A stretch of DNA of 49,030 bases, from positions 1 to 49,030 of the forward strand of contig CASEZU010000027.1 of assembly GCA_949292445.1 (NCBI GenBank). Direction: 5' to 3'. Shown one piece after another: positions 19,012-26,252 of this stretch. The stretch is from an uncultured Spirochaetales bacterium (GTDB lineage: Bacteria > Spirochaetota > Spirochaetia > Sphaerochaetales > Sphaerochaetaceae). Made by a program: the position numbers and the translations under genes. Under the pieces are notes generated by a model. It was given only the letters and a program-made list of their open reading frames with translations. It did not search any database and was not told the DNA's origin. Within the stretch, counting starts at the first letter, position 1; each line of letters starts with the position of its first letter.

Positions 19012-19017
19012 ATTATA
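19012..19017 (-). promoter_or_regulatory. -10 box of the outer-membrane-protein operon
   Basis: A perfect TATAAT on the minus strand, 18 bases before the ATG and just upstream of AAGGAG. No good -35 lies 16-18 bases further on (best TTCCCT). The leader would be very short. Confidence 0.5.
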
Positions 19018-19048
19018 CCTGAATGCATAAGCGGAGGGAAAGGGCTTC

Positions 19049-19076
19049 TTGAAGACGGCGTTTGTTTCATTATATG
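19049..19076 (+). promoter_or_regulatory. Possible promoter of the folD operon
   Basis: TTGAAG (19049-19054) and TATATG (19071-19076) with a 16-base spacer. Transcription would begin at about 19083-19086, at or next to the folD ATG, which has no Shine-Dalgarno. Confidence 0.4.
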
Positions 19077-19085
19077 CTCAGCACC

Positions 19086-19958
19086 ATGATGAGACTAGGA
19101 TGCAAGACAGTCGCAGAGGCTGTGATGCAGAAGCTGAAGGGTGAAGTGGAAGTCTTCACATCAGAAGGAAATAGGGCACCATCTCTGGCTGTGGTCCTCG
19201 TTGGCCATGATCCGGCGAGCGAGACATATGTCAGGAAGAAGGCCGAGGCATGCGAGGCTCTGGGGTATCTGCATTTTCAGTATAATTTGCATGAAGATGC
19301 CAGCGAGGATGAGCTTGTCGCCCTCATCGATGATCTCAATGTCCGTGATGATGTGGACGGAATCCTTGTCCAGCTTCCCCTTCCTCCGGGCATTTCCGAG
19401 CGCCGCATCATAGAGCGGATAGATCCGGCAAAGGATGTCGACGGATTCTCGCCTGTGAATATGGGCCGCCTGCTGATCGGGGAGGAGTCGTTTGTCCCCT
19501 GCACGCCGAAAGGAATCATGGAGATGATGCGCTACTACAACATTGAGACAGAGGGGAAAAAAGCAGTCGTGATCGGCAGGAGCAACATAGTCGGCAAGCC
19601 TATGGCGGCAATCCTGATGCAGCGCGGCATCGATGCGACCGTGACTGTATGCAATACAAAGACTCCGGACCTGAGGGAATACACGCTCGGAGCGGATATC
19701 ATAATAGTGGCGACGGGACATCCTGGGACAATAGACGGATCCTTTGTCCGTGACGGGGCCGTCATCATCGATGTGGGAGTCAACAGGATAGCAGATCCAT
19801 CGCGGGAGAAGGGCTTCCGCCTTGTCGGAGATGCAGATTATGATTCCTTCCGTGACCGCCGCGTCTCTGTCACTCCGGTGCCGGGGGGAATCGGGCTGAT
19901 GACTGTCTCAATGCTGATGGCCAATACGCTTGAGGCCGCAAGGAGGAGGGCCGGATGA
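19086..19958 (+). CDS. folD: Methylene-THF dehydrogenase / methenyl-THF cyclohydrolase
   Basis: Bifunctional one-carbon enzyme interconverting methylene-, methenyl- and 10-formyl-tetrahydrofolate with NADP; 290 residues from ATG 19086 (ATG 19089 equally possible; TTG 19062 would add eight). Seen: SETYVRKKAEACE with the Tyr-x3-Lys catalytic pair, GILVQLPLPP, DVDGFSPVNMG, PCTPKGIMEM, the dinucleotide-binding VVIGRSNIVGKPMA, and the closing TPVPGGIGLMTVSML. The usual N-terminal I-D-G-K segment is replaced by RLGCKTVAEAV. No Shine-Dalgarno precedes the start. Overlaps miaB (ATGA). Confidence 0.97.
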   Translation: MMRLGCKTVAEAVMQKLKGEVEVFTSEGNRAPSLAVVLVGHDPASETYVRKKAEACEALGYLHFQYNLHEDASEDELVALIDDLNVRDDVDGILVQLPLPPGISERRIIERIDPAKDVDGFSPVNMGRLLIGEESFVPCTPKGIMEMMRYYNIETEGKKAVVIGRSNIVGKPMAAILMQRGIDATVTVCNTKTPDLREYTLGADIIIVATGHPGTIDGSFVRDGAVIIDVGVNRIADPSREKGFRLVGDADYDSFRDRRVSVTPVPGGIGLMTVSMLMANTLEAARRRAG

Positions 19959-21244
19959 AATTCCTTATTGAATCATATGGGTGCCAGCTGAATATGGCTG
20001 AAAGCGCTGCAATAGAGGCTATGCTGAAAGGACGCGGCATGGAGAAAACAGAGAATCCTACCGAGGCCGATGCGGTGATCCTCAACACATGTTCCGTGAG
20101 AAAGACAGCGGAGAACAGGATCTGGGGCAGGCTCGGATTCTACAGCGCCGAGAAGCGCAGGCATGGATTCACCCTCATCGTCACGGGATGCATGGCTGAG
20201 CGCATGCAGGGAGAGCTGAAAGACGAGGCTCCGTTCGTCGATGCTGTCATAGGCACCGATGAGAAGTCGGAAATACCTGATTTCCTCCTCGGCTCTCCGC
20301 TTGAGAAGCTGGACGGGTATCATTTCCTCGACTCATATTACAGGGAAGGGGAGTTCTCAAGCTATGTCCCCATCATGAACGGCTGCAACAATTTCTGCTC
20401 CTACTGCATCGTTCCTTACGTCAGGGGAAGGGAGGTCTCACGCCCGGTTGAGGATATCATCAGGGAAATCACTTTCCTGGAGGAGAAAGGTGTCAGGGAG
20501 ATAACCCTCCTCGGACAGAACGTGAACTCCTATTCATCGGTGTATCAGGGGAGGAGTGTGGATTTCCCGACGCTCCTGGAGATCATCACGCCATATATGA
20601 GGAACATAATCTTCGTTCGCTTCGAGTCGCCGCATCCCAAGGATTTCTCGGATCATCTCATATCCGTCATTGCGGAGAATGAGCGGGTCGCGAAGCACAT
20701 CCATCTGCCGATGCAGGCAGGTTCCACAAGGATACTGCAGCTGATGAACAGGAAGACGACAAGGGAGAAATTCCTCGCGCTTGTCCAGCGGATGAAGGAC
20801 CGGATCCCGTCGCTCACGCTCTCCACCGATGTCATGACGGGCTTTCCTTCCGAGACTGAGGAGGAGTATGAGGAGACGCTATCAGCCATGGAGGAGATGG
20901 GCTGCACCGAAGCCTTCATGTACTACTTCAATCCGCGCGAGGGAACGAGGGCCGCAGCCATGGACGGGCAGCTCGAAGAGAGCGTGAAAGTCCGTCGCCT
21001 TGAGAGGCTCATAGCCGAGCAGATTGAGAGGCAGGGCCGCATAAAGAGTGCGATGCTTCCGTTTACAGCCAGGGCGATAGTCACGGGTGTAAGCAGGGAT
21101 GATGAGGACCGCTTCCTCGCGAGGGGTGAGCACAATGACTACTTCTCTTTTTCCTCAGCTCTTCCGCACAAGGCCGGAGATGTTGTTATAATCGATGCTG
21201 TGGAGCTGAGGGGAAACACCTTCAGAGGCAGCGAACATGTCTGA
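19955..21244 (+). CDS. miaB: tRNA-2-methylthio-N6-isopentenyladenosine synthase MiaB
   Basis: Radical-SAM methylthiotransferase modifying A37 of tRNAs reading UNN codons; 429 residues. The auxiliary cluster Cys lie in YGCQLN, NTCSVRKTAENR and TGCMAER; the radical-SAM Cys in GCNNFCSYCIVPYVRGRE. The C-terminal TRAM domain (about 365-429) includes ARAIVTGVSRDD. YGCQLN and YVRGRE-type motifs separate it from MtaB and RimO. Starts in the folD stop (ATGA) and overlaps the sirtuin gene by eight bases. Confidence 0.97.
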   Translation: MKFLIESYGCQLNMAESAAIEAMLKGRGMEKTENPTEADAVILNTCSVRKTAENRIWGRLGFYSAEKRRHGFTLIVTGCMAERMQGELKDEAPFVDAVIGTDEKSEIPDFLLGSPLEKLDGYHFLDSYYREGEFSSYVPIMNGCNNFCSYCIVPYVRGREVSRPVEDIIREITFLEEKGVREITLLGQNVNSYSSVYQGRSVDFPTLLEIITPYMRNIIFVRFESPHPKDFSDHLISVIAENERVAKHIHLPMQAGSTRILQLMNRKTTREKFLALVQRMKDRIPSLTLSTDVMTGFPSETEEEYEETLSAMEEMGCTEAFMYYFNPREGTRAAAMDGQLEESVKVRRLERLIAEQIERQGRIKSAMLPFTARAIVTGVSRDDEDRFLARGEHNDYFSFSSALPHKAGDVVIIDAVELRGNTFRGSEHV

Positions 21245-21986
21245 TTTCGAGAGATTCATTGAGCTTTATGAGAAAGCGGGGCGCATCGTGGTGCTCACAG
21301 GCGCAGGTGTGTCCACAATGTCAGGTATTCCTGACTTCCGTTCATCCGACGGACTTTACAGCAAGGAATTCGGTTCGATGCGCGTGGAGGATATTCTTGA
21401 CATAGATTTCTTCACTGCGCACCCTGATGTCTTCTACAGCTGGGCAAAGGGTTACTGGTACCAGATGGACTCCTTCGAGCCCTGCATCGTGCATAATGTG
21501 CTTGCCGCGATGGAGAGGAAGGGCAAGCTCTCTGAAGGCATCTTCACGCAGAACATCGACGGCCTCCATCAGAGAGCGGGATCGAAGAAAGTGTATGAGC
21601 TTCACGGGAGCGTACGCGACGGCTACTGCATGAAATGCCACGCTCATTACGGCTACCGGTTCATGGCCGATATCGTCAACAGCGGTGCCGTCCCAGTCTG
21701 TTCTCAGTGCGGCGGAGTGGTGAAACCCGATATCGTGTTCTATGGGGAGCCGCTCAATTCCTCCATCCTCATGAGGGCGGAGAATGCATTCAGGAATGCT
21801 GATCTCGCACTTGTCCTCGGATCATCGCTTGTGGTCAACCCCGCCGCCTCCCTTCCGTATATCTCTGCAAGAGAGAGCAGGGACATCGTGATAGTCAACC
21901 GCGACAGCACCTATATTGATCAGTACGCTGCGCTGAGGTTCACCGATCTCCGGGACTTCTTCACGAGGCTTTCAGAAGTGCTCTGA
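21237..21986 (+). CDS. cobB: Sir2-family NAD-dependent protein deacylase
   Basis: NAD-dependent lysine deacylase (sirtuin), 249 residues. Seen: GAGVSTMSGIPDFRS with the NAD-binding Gly-Ala-Gly and Arg, TQNIDGLHQRAG, ELHGSV with the catalytic His, a four-Cys zinc site (CMKC and CSQC), KPDIVFYGE and LGSSLVVNPAA. The start lies inside miaB (8-base overlap), so it is translated with miaB. Target proteins cannot be inferred; the link to tRNA thiolation and folate genes may just be operon economy. Last gene of the folD string. Confidence 0.96.
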   Translation: MSDFERFIELYEKAGRIVVLTGAGVSTMSGIPDFRSSDGLYSKEFGSMRVEDILDIDFFTAHPDVFYSWAKGYWYQMDSFEPCIVHNVLAAMERKGKLSEGIFTQNIDGLHQRAGSKKVYELHGSVRDGYCMKCHAHYGYRFMADIVNSGAVPVCSQCGGVVKPDIVFYGEPLNSSILMRAENAFRNADLALVLGSSLVVNPAASLPYISARESRDIVIVNRDSTYIDQYAALRFTDLRDFFTRLSEVL

Positions 21987-21989
21987 GGC

Positions 21990-22200
21990 TCAGCCGCTTT
22001 TTCTCACATAGAGCTCCCAGGGGAGGGCGACCGATTCAGCCTCTTCGCCGTTTATGAGGGCCAGAAGAAGCTCTGATGCTGTCCTGCCTGTACGCTGCAG
22101 GTGATACCGCCATGCGGAAACTGCCGCCAGATACTCCACGACTATATGCCGCAGTGCAATGTTATTCTCGCTCCAGGCGGGCAGTATTTGAAAATTACGG
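21990..22200 (-). pseudogene. C-terminal relic of a LacI-type transcription regulator
   Basis: On the minus strand the frame ending in TGA at 21992-21990 reads GRTASELLLALINGEE then SVALPWELYVRKSG, which matches the end of LacI/GalR-family effector domains (GRxAAELLLxLIxGE, then LPxELxxRxS). The frame is open only back to 22250 (TAA at 22253-22251), recognisable similarity fades before 22160, and the DNA-binding and sugar-binding parts are absent. No start or ribosome site fits. It sits between the sirtuin stop and the AT-rich region before tmRNA, so it looks like what is left after a deletion or rearrangement. Confidence 0.62.
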
Positions 22201-22254
22201 CGGATGAACTGCTGCCTCTTGCATATTCGTTCAATGGATAATAGAGATAATTAT

Positions 22255-22282
22255 TTGATATCTATTATATCGTAATTATATT
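22255..22282 (+). promoter_or_regulatory. Promoter of tmRNA
   Basis: TTGATA (22255-22260) and TATATT (22277-22282), 16 bases apart, each matching 5 of 6 consensus bases, in an AT-rich stretch (22240-22345). Transcription would begin near 22290, leaving about 70 bases to be removed from the tmRNA 5' end, as RNase P does for tmRNA. The rest of 22283-22360 shows no gene. Confidence 0.55.
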
Positions 22283-22360
22283 TTAATCATTGTTTCTTAT
22301 ATCACCTCTCAAGGATCTTGATGATTGCGGTTCTTTTTGTTATTTTTCTCTGTAGAACAC

Positions 22361-22725
22361 GGGGGTGTTCTGGTTTCGACTGGCTTTGCCATGCCGTAGA
22401 CTGCGGATCAAGAGCTGACTTGTAAAACCGGCACCAAAAATTAAATGCAAAGAAAGAAGACGAGTTCGTCTCTGACGAAGCATTTGCTCTTGCTGCTTAA
22501 TCAGTTTTGAGCGGGAAGCACTGGGTTAAGTCCCTGGTCCTCTGCTTCCTTTACCAAAGGGGACTTGCCTTCCTCCTTCTCACCGGGGAGGTCGGGACTC
22601 TGAGGTGATGCTGCATCCGGACGCTGGTCCCGCTGCCGATGGATGAGCAAGACAGAACCGGGACTATATCCGTAGACGTTTATGGGTGGACTGTTAGGAC
22701 GGGAGTTCGAGTCTCCCCACCTCCA
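22361..22725 (+). ncRNA. ssrA: Transfer-messenger RNA (tmRNA)
   Basis: The 5' end GGGGGTGTTCTGGTTTCGAC is the tmRNA hallmark; its first seven bases pair with CACCTCC at 22718-22724, closing the alanyl acceptor stem, and the T-arm GGGAGTTCGAGTCTCCC (22701-22717) is intact. The resume codon is probably GCA at 22447, giving the tag AKKEDEFVSDEAFALAA and a TAA at 22498-22500; the FALAA end is the usual ClpXP degron. The tag has 17 residues, longer than the roughly 10 of many bacteria. TTCGTC/GACGAA inside the tag region forms a short helix. CCA is not encoded after the discriminator A (22725). Acts with SmpB, encoded 571 bases downstream on the other strand. Confidence 0.96.
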
Positions 22726-22736
22726 ACGAGGAAATT

Positions 22737-23309
22737 ATGGCTCCGAAGATTGACATAAGGGTGAAGAAGACGAAGGAGAGGCTGAAAAGCACTCTCCTTT
22801 CCCTTATGCACAGCAAAAGCATCGACAGGATATCCATAAGCGAGATATGCCGCGAGTCCGGTATCAACCGCAATACCTTCTATCAGCATTATACTGATAT
22901 CAGGGATCTTCTGGGCGAGATAGAAGGGGAGTTCATGGAGTCGCTCTTCTCTGCTGTCACGATCTCAGGGGATTCCATCAGATCGGTCAAGGACATCATG
23001 CTTCTGCTGCTTGAGACGATAAAGCAGCATCAGGAGATCTGCCTCCTGCTCTTCTCAGACAACGGGGACAAGAACTTCCTGCGGAATATCCTGATGTTCG
23101 CGCTTCCTTCCGCGGTGGAGAACTGGGTGAAGGAACTGGGGATGAATGAAGATGAGGCGACGGTGCTCTATTTATACATAATGGGAGGCGCTGTGAATGT
23201 CATCGAGGCCTGGATGAAGGAGGAGGTTCAGGCACCTCTTGATGAGGTTGCCGACAAGCTCAATTCCCTCATCATGAAGTCGCAGTCGGCCTTCGTCAGT
23301 AACTGTTGA
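22737..23309 (+). CDS. TetR-family transcriptional regulator
   Basis: DNA-binding regulator of 190 residues. The N-terminal helix-turn-helix is at about 20-66 (DRISISEICRESGINRNTFY, then QHYTDIRDLL). The C-terminal domain (about 80-185) is helical with LLLLETIKQHQEICLLLFS and YLYIMGGAVNVIEAWM, as in TetR proteins of the DhaS-like group. Its ATG follows the tmRNA end by 11 bases with GAGG upstream, so it may be read from the tmRNA promoter. The 3' end overlaps smpB by 14 bases in convergent orientation. Ligand and targets unknown. Confidence 0.9.
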   Translation: MAPKIDIRVKKTKERLKSTLLSLMHSKSIDRISISEICRESGINRNTFYQHYTDIRDLLGEIEGEFMESLFSAVTISGDSIRSVKDIMLLLLETIKQHQEICLLLFSDNGDKNFLRNILMFALPSAVENWVKELGMNEDEATVLYLYIMGGAVNVIEAWMKEEVQAPLDEVADKLNSLIMKSQSAFVSNC

Positions 23310-23754
23310 GCTCCCTGAGCTGCCGCCTGGTGTCCCTGTTCATATCCCTTTCCTTGATCGCTTCCTTCTTGTCGCGGACATTCTTTCCGCGTGCAAGCGC
23401 AATCTTCATCTTCACGAGGTTCCCCTTCAGGTAGATTTCCAGAGGGACGATCGTCAATCCCCGTTCATTCACCTTTCTGGTGAATTTCTTTATCTCCTGC
23501 TTATGGGCAAGGAGCGTCCTGCTGCGGTCGCTCTTATGGTTGAAGATGTTGCCGTGGGAATAGGGCTGGATGATGAAGCCCACGAGGATCAGGGAGCCGT
23601 TCTTCGGCACTATGTAGCTGTCGGAGAAGGAACACTTGCCCTCCCTGACGGATTTGACCTCCGTCCCGACAAGAGACATGCCGACCTCGAGTTCCTCGAG
23701 GATCTCGTAGTTGAAATATGCTTTCTTGTTCTTCTGTATCAGCTTGATGCTCAT
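23296..23754 (-). CDS. smpB: SsrA-binding protein SmpB
   Basis: Binds the tRNA-like domain of tmRNA and places it in the empty A site of stalled ribosomes; 152 residues. Seen: QKNKKAYFNYEILEELEVGM, GTEVKSVREGKCSFSDSY, PYSHGNIFNHKSDRSRTLL (start of the tRNA-mimicking part) and the basic C-terminal tail GKNVRDKKEAIKERDMNRD. Its start overlaps the stop of the upstream FGE-like gene (ATGA), so it is co-expressed with it. The convergent overlap with the TetR gene leaves no room for a terminator. tmRNA lies within 1 kb. Confidence 0.98.
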   Translation of the reverse strand: MSIKLIQKNKKAYFNYEILEELEVGMSLVGTEVKSVREGKCSFSDSYIVPKNGSLILVGFIIQPYSHGNIFNHKSDRSRTLLAHKQEIKKFTRKVNERGLTIVPLEIYLKGNLVKMKIALARGKNVRDKKEAIKERDMNRDTRRQLRELNSY

Positions 23755-25178
23755 TCTATGGCGACCCTGAATCCGACGAACGGACTCGTGGCGGCTTTAT
23801 CAACGACTCCGACATTCTCCGCCGTAACATCGGAGGGAGAGTTGATGTAGCTGCCACCCTTGACGATTATGCCATCATAAGGATAAAGAGCGGAGAGCTC
23901 AATAGCCTTCTCATAGCCTGCGGCCCTCATTAGCGGAATAAACGGCGTTGAGGTCATTTCCCAGAGCTGTCCCATCATCGCAGAAGGAGCGCTGCTGTCA
24001 GAGTCGAAGTGCACTAGTGACGTGACATATGGCTTCTCTGCAGTGGAGAGCGCGGCCTCGTACCATTCAGCCTCCGATGGAAGCCTGACTGTCTTTCCTG
24101 TCTTTTCCGAAAGCCACCTGCAGTATGCCTCTGCCGCATAATACGAGATGTTCCTTATCGGGCGGGCTGACATGATGGAGGCTGAGAGCGTTATGCCATC
24201 GAGATAGCCGCTGTCCGCCATTCCGTCCTCGACGAGCTTTTCAGTGTTGCTCCGGCTCCAGTAGGGATTCTCGCTGACGAAGAGGGCATACTCATATTCA
24301 GTGACAGGGTACTGGGCGATGGAGAAGGAGGGAACGGTGAGCGTGACAGGATAGGCCATGCATGCAGGATAGCTTCCATCTGTCTCCGTTCCCATTGAGA
24401 CTGCATTCTCCTCATAGCGGAAGAAACCGTCCTCATATTCTCCCCTGATCATCTCATTCTCTCCGGGGATGGGGGAGGCAAAGCTGCCGTCATATGAAGA
24501 CGCGAGGAACGCGTTGAGGCTCTCGAGTTCCGGAGAGGAGTATTCCACGCCGCTTTCCGCAAGAACCGACAGCGCCGCCTTATAATCCTCATACATCGTC
24601 TCCGAGGTGATATGCATGGCCCCGTAGAGCAGGGCGTCCCGGATGTCGTTGAAGCCGAGTGCCGCGGCATTTTTTGCAAAATCGGAAAAAAGCGGAGGGA
24701 AATGATAGTCATCCCCGTAATCGAGTACAGCCGACCAGGCTGCAGTGCCTTCTGTGAACGTCTCTGTCACGGCTTCCTCTATCTCGGGGGAGTTTTCAGC
24801 GCTGAAGGTTATGGTATCCGTCTTGTGGCGGAAAAGCGTGAAGAAGATCCTGTGAGGAACCTCTGCCTCCACTGTGCCGGCATAAACGCCGTCGATATAG
24901 AAGCCGAAGCTGTAACTGCCGGAGGGAAGCCTGTAGACGGAACCTTCCGATGATCCGATATATTTTCCATCCTCCGTGATGATGGCTGTATTGACTGTAT
25001 TCGTGCTGAATCTCACATAGCCCGTACCTGAAAGAAGGCCGGGCAGAATGAAGAGCACGAAGAACAGGAGTACCGCTGCGGCTATGAGGCCTGAAAGGAT
25101 GATGACGCCTGGCCTCACTCCGAATATGGGGCCTAGCTTCACCGGCTCAACCTCAGGCAGCTCTGTCTTTTTCTTCAT
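23751..25178 (-). CDS. Membrane-anchored FGE/SUMF1-like domain protein
   Basis: Protein of 475 residues from the ATG at 25178 (an ATG nine codons upstream, 25205, is the alternative). A cytoplasmic N-terminus is followed by one membrane span at about 24-46, a PEGA-like beta domain (about 50-115: GYVRFSTNTVNTAIITEDGK), a helical middle, and a C-terminal formylglycine-generating-enzyme-like domain (about 265-475): IAQYPVTEYEYALFVSENP, NISYYAAEAYCRWLSEKTGK, RLPSEAEWYEAAL, QLWEMTST, VKGGSYINSP and FVGFRVAIE. The paired active-site Cys of true sulfatase-activating enzymes are absent from the GGSY segment, so a binding or structural role is more likely than Cys oxidation. Shares an operon with smpB. 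Confidence 0.85.
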   Translation of the reverse strand: MKKKTELPEVEPVKLGPIFGVRPGVIILSGLIAAAVLLFFVLFILPGLLSGTGYVRFSTNTVNTAIITEDGKYIGSSEGSVYRLPSGSYSFGFYIDGVYAGTVEAEVPHRIFFTLFRHKTDTITFSAENSPEIEEAVTETFTEGTAAWSAVLDYGDDYHFPPLFSDFAKNAAALGFNDIRDALLYGAMHITSETMYEDYKAALSVLAESGVEYSSPELESLNAFLASSYDGSFASPIPGENEMIRGEYEDGFFRYEENAVSMGTETDGSYPACMAYPVTLTVPSFSIAQYPVTEYEYALFVSENPYWSRSNTEKLVEDGMADSGYLDGITLSASIMSARPIRNISYYAAEAYCRWLSEKTGKTVRLPSEAEWYEAALSTAEKPYVTSLVHFDSDSSAPSAMMGQLWEMTSTPFIPLMRAAGYEKAIELSALYPYDGIIVKGGSYINSPSDVTAENVGVVDKAATSPFVGFRVAIE

Positions 25179-25185
25179 GGCATCA

Positions 25186-25215
25186 ATAGTCCGGCATCTG
25201 AGCATCCCTTGTCAA
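25186..25215 (-). promoter_or_regulatory. Promoter of the FGE-like gene and smpB
   Basis: A perfect TTGACA on the minus strand (25215-25210) and GACTAT (25191-25186), 18 bases apart. The expected start falls at or beside the ATG at 25178. The -35 overlaps that of the divergent lepB promoter. Confidence 0.5.
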
Positions 25216-25238
25216 CAAATGCCGCAAGGGTGTACTTT
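25209..25238 (+). promoter_or_regulatory. Promoter of lepB-hemW
   Basis: TTGTCA (25209-25214) and TACTTT (25233-25238), 18 bases apart, with the ATG six bases after the -10. TTGTCAACAA at 25209-25218 holds -35 boxes for both strands. Confidence 0.42.
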
Positions 25239-25244
25239 TGGAAT

Positions 25245-26252
25245 ATGGACCGTTTGCTCACGTTTCTCGAGCGTTCAGCGGAGAAGCGCCTTACCAGGAA
25301 AAAGAGGCTCAAGGCCTACAACAGCAGCAGGAAACACACTGTGCTCGGAGAGATCTGGAGCTGGGTGGATGCGCTCATCTTCGCGATATTCTGGGTGATA
25401 CTCATAAACCAGTATCTTTTCCAGCTTTTCGTGATTCCCTCTCCCTCGATGGTCGACACGCTCAATGTCGGCGACAGGGTGATCGTCAACAAGGACAGCT
25501 ACGGTGTCGAGCTCTATCCGGCGGGCAGGAAGGTCCTCACTGATTCCCGCCGCGTGCAGAGGGATGAGATCATAACGTTCTATAATCCTGAGTACGATTC
25601 CAAAGGTCCTTTTTTCGATGTCCTCTCACAGGTGATCTACATGGGAACGCTGACGCTGGTGAACATCGACCGGAATGATGACGGAACGCCGGCGGAAAGG
25701 CTCTATGTGAAGAGGGCCGTAGGCATGCCCGGCGATACGATACGCTTTGAGGACGGCAATGTGCTGATAAAGCCATCCGGTGATGACAGTTTCATCAGGG
25801 AGGAGGAGTTCCGCGCTGCAAATGCTCTCGCCGTGGGGCCTCACCGTTCTGTTGAGGCGGAGTATTATCCTGCGATTGAGGCTGCTGCGACGCTCAAGTC
25901 TTATCAGGAGAAGGGGCTGGGAAGGAGTGCGCCGATGAGCCTTTATCAGGAGTACTCGAAACTTGACGGCAGCGCTTTCAACTATATTTTCGACCGCTAT
26001 GAGTATGAGAAGGCAAGGACTGCGGCGCTCTCATCATTCGACCCGTCCGACATGTCGCTCCGCTCCGAGCATGCGAAGTATGAGAACGGGATCTATGTCC
26101 CGGAGGATCATGTGCTGCCATTGGGTGACAACCGCGACAATTCACGGGATGGAAGGTATTTCGGCGCTGTCCCTGAAAGCGACATAAACGGCCGCGTCAT
26201 CGGGCGCTTCTGGCCCATAAACCGCATTTCAAGCCTGGCGGATAACAGATGA
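25245..26252 (+). CDS. lepB: Signal peptidase I
   Basis: Membrane protease that cleaves Sec/Tat signal peptides; 335 residues from ATG 25245. The frame reaches back to a TTG at 25209, but that lies in the promoter. Basic cytoplasmic start (KRLTRKKRLK), one clear membrane span at about 45-65, catalytic Ser in IPSPSMVDTL (about residue 71), the general-base Lys in YVKRAVGMPGDTI, and the closing box GDNRDNSRDGRYFG. Between the Lys box and the last box lies a helical insert of about 100 residues, much longer than in Gram-positive enzymes. No good Shine-Dalgarno. Overlaps hemW (ATGA). Confidence 0.96.
   Translation: MDRLLTFLERSAEKRLTRKKRLKAYNSSRKHTVLGEIWSWVDALIFAIFWVILINQYLFQLFVIPSPSMVDTLNVGDRVIVNKDSYGVELYPAGRKVLTDSRRVQRDEIITFYNPEYDSKGPFFDVLSQVIYMGTLTLVNIDRNDDGTPAERLYVKRAVGMPGDTIRFEDGNVLIKPSGDDSFIREEEFRAANALAVGPHRSVEAEYYPAIEAAATLKSYQEKGLGRSAPMSLYQEYSKLDGSAFNYIFDRYEYEKARTAALSSFDPSDMSLRSEHAKYENGIYVPEDHVLPLGDNRDNSRDGRYFGAVPESDINGRVIGRFWPINRISSLADNR

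Noticed and set aside
22361..22740. Integrated element at the tmRNA 3' end
   Set aside because: No integrase gene and no repeat of the tmRNA 3' end was seen downstream; the next gene is an ordinary TetR regulator.
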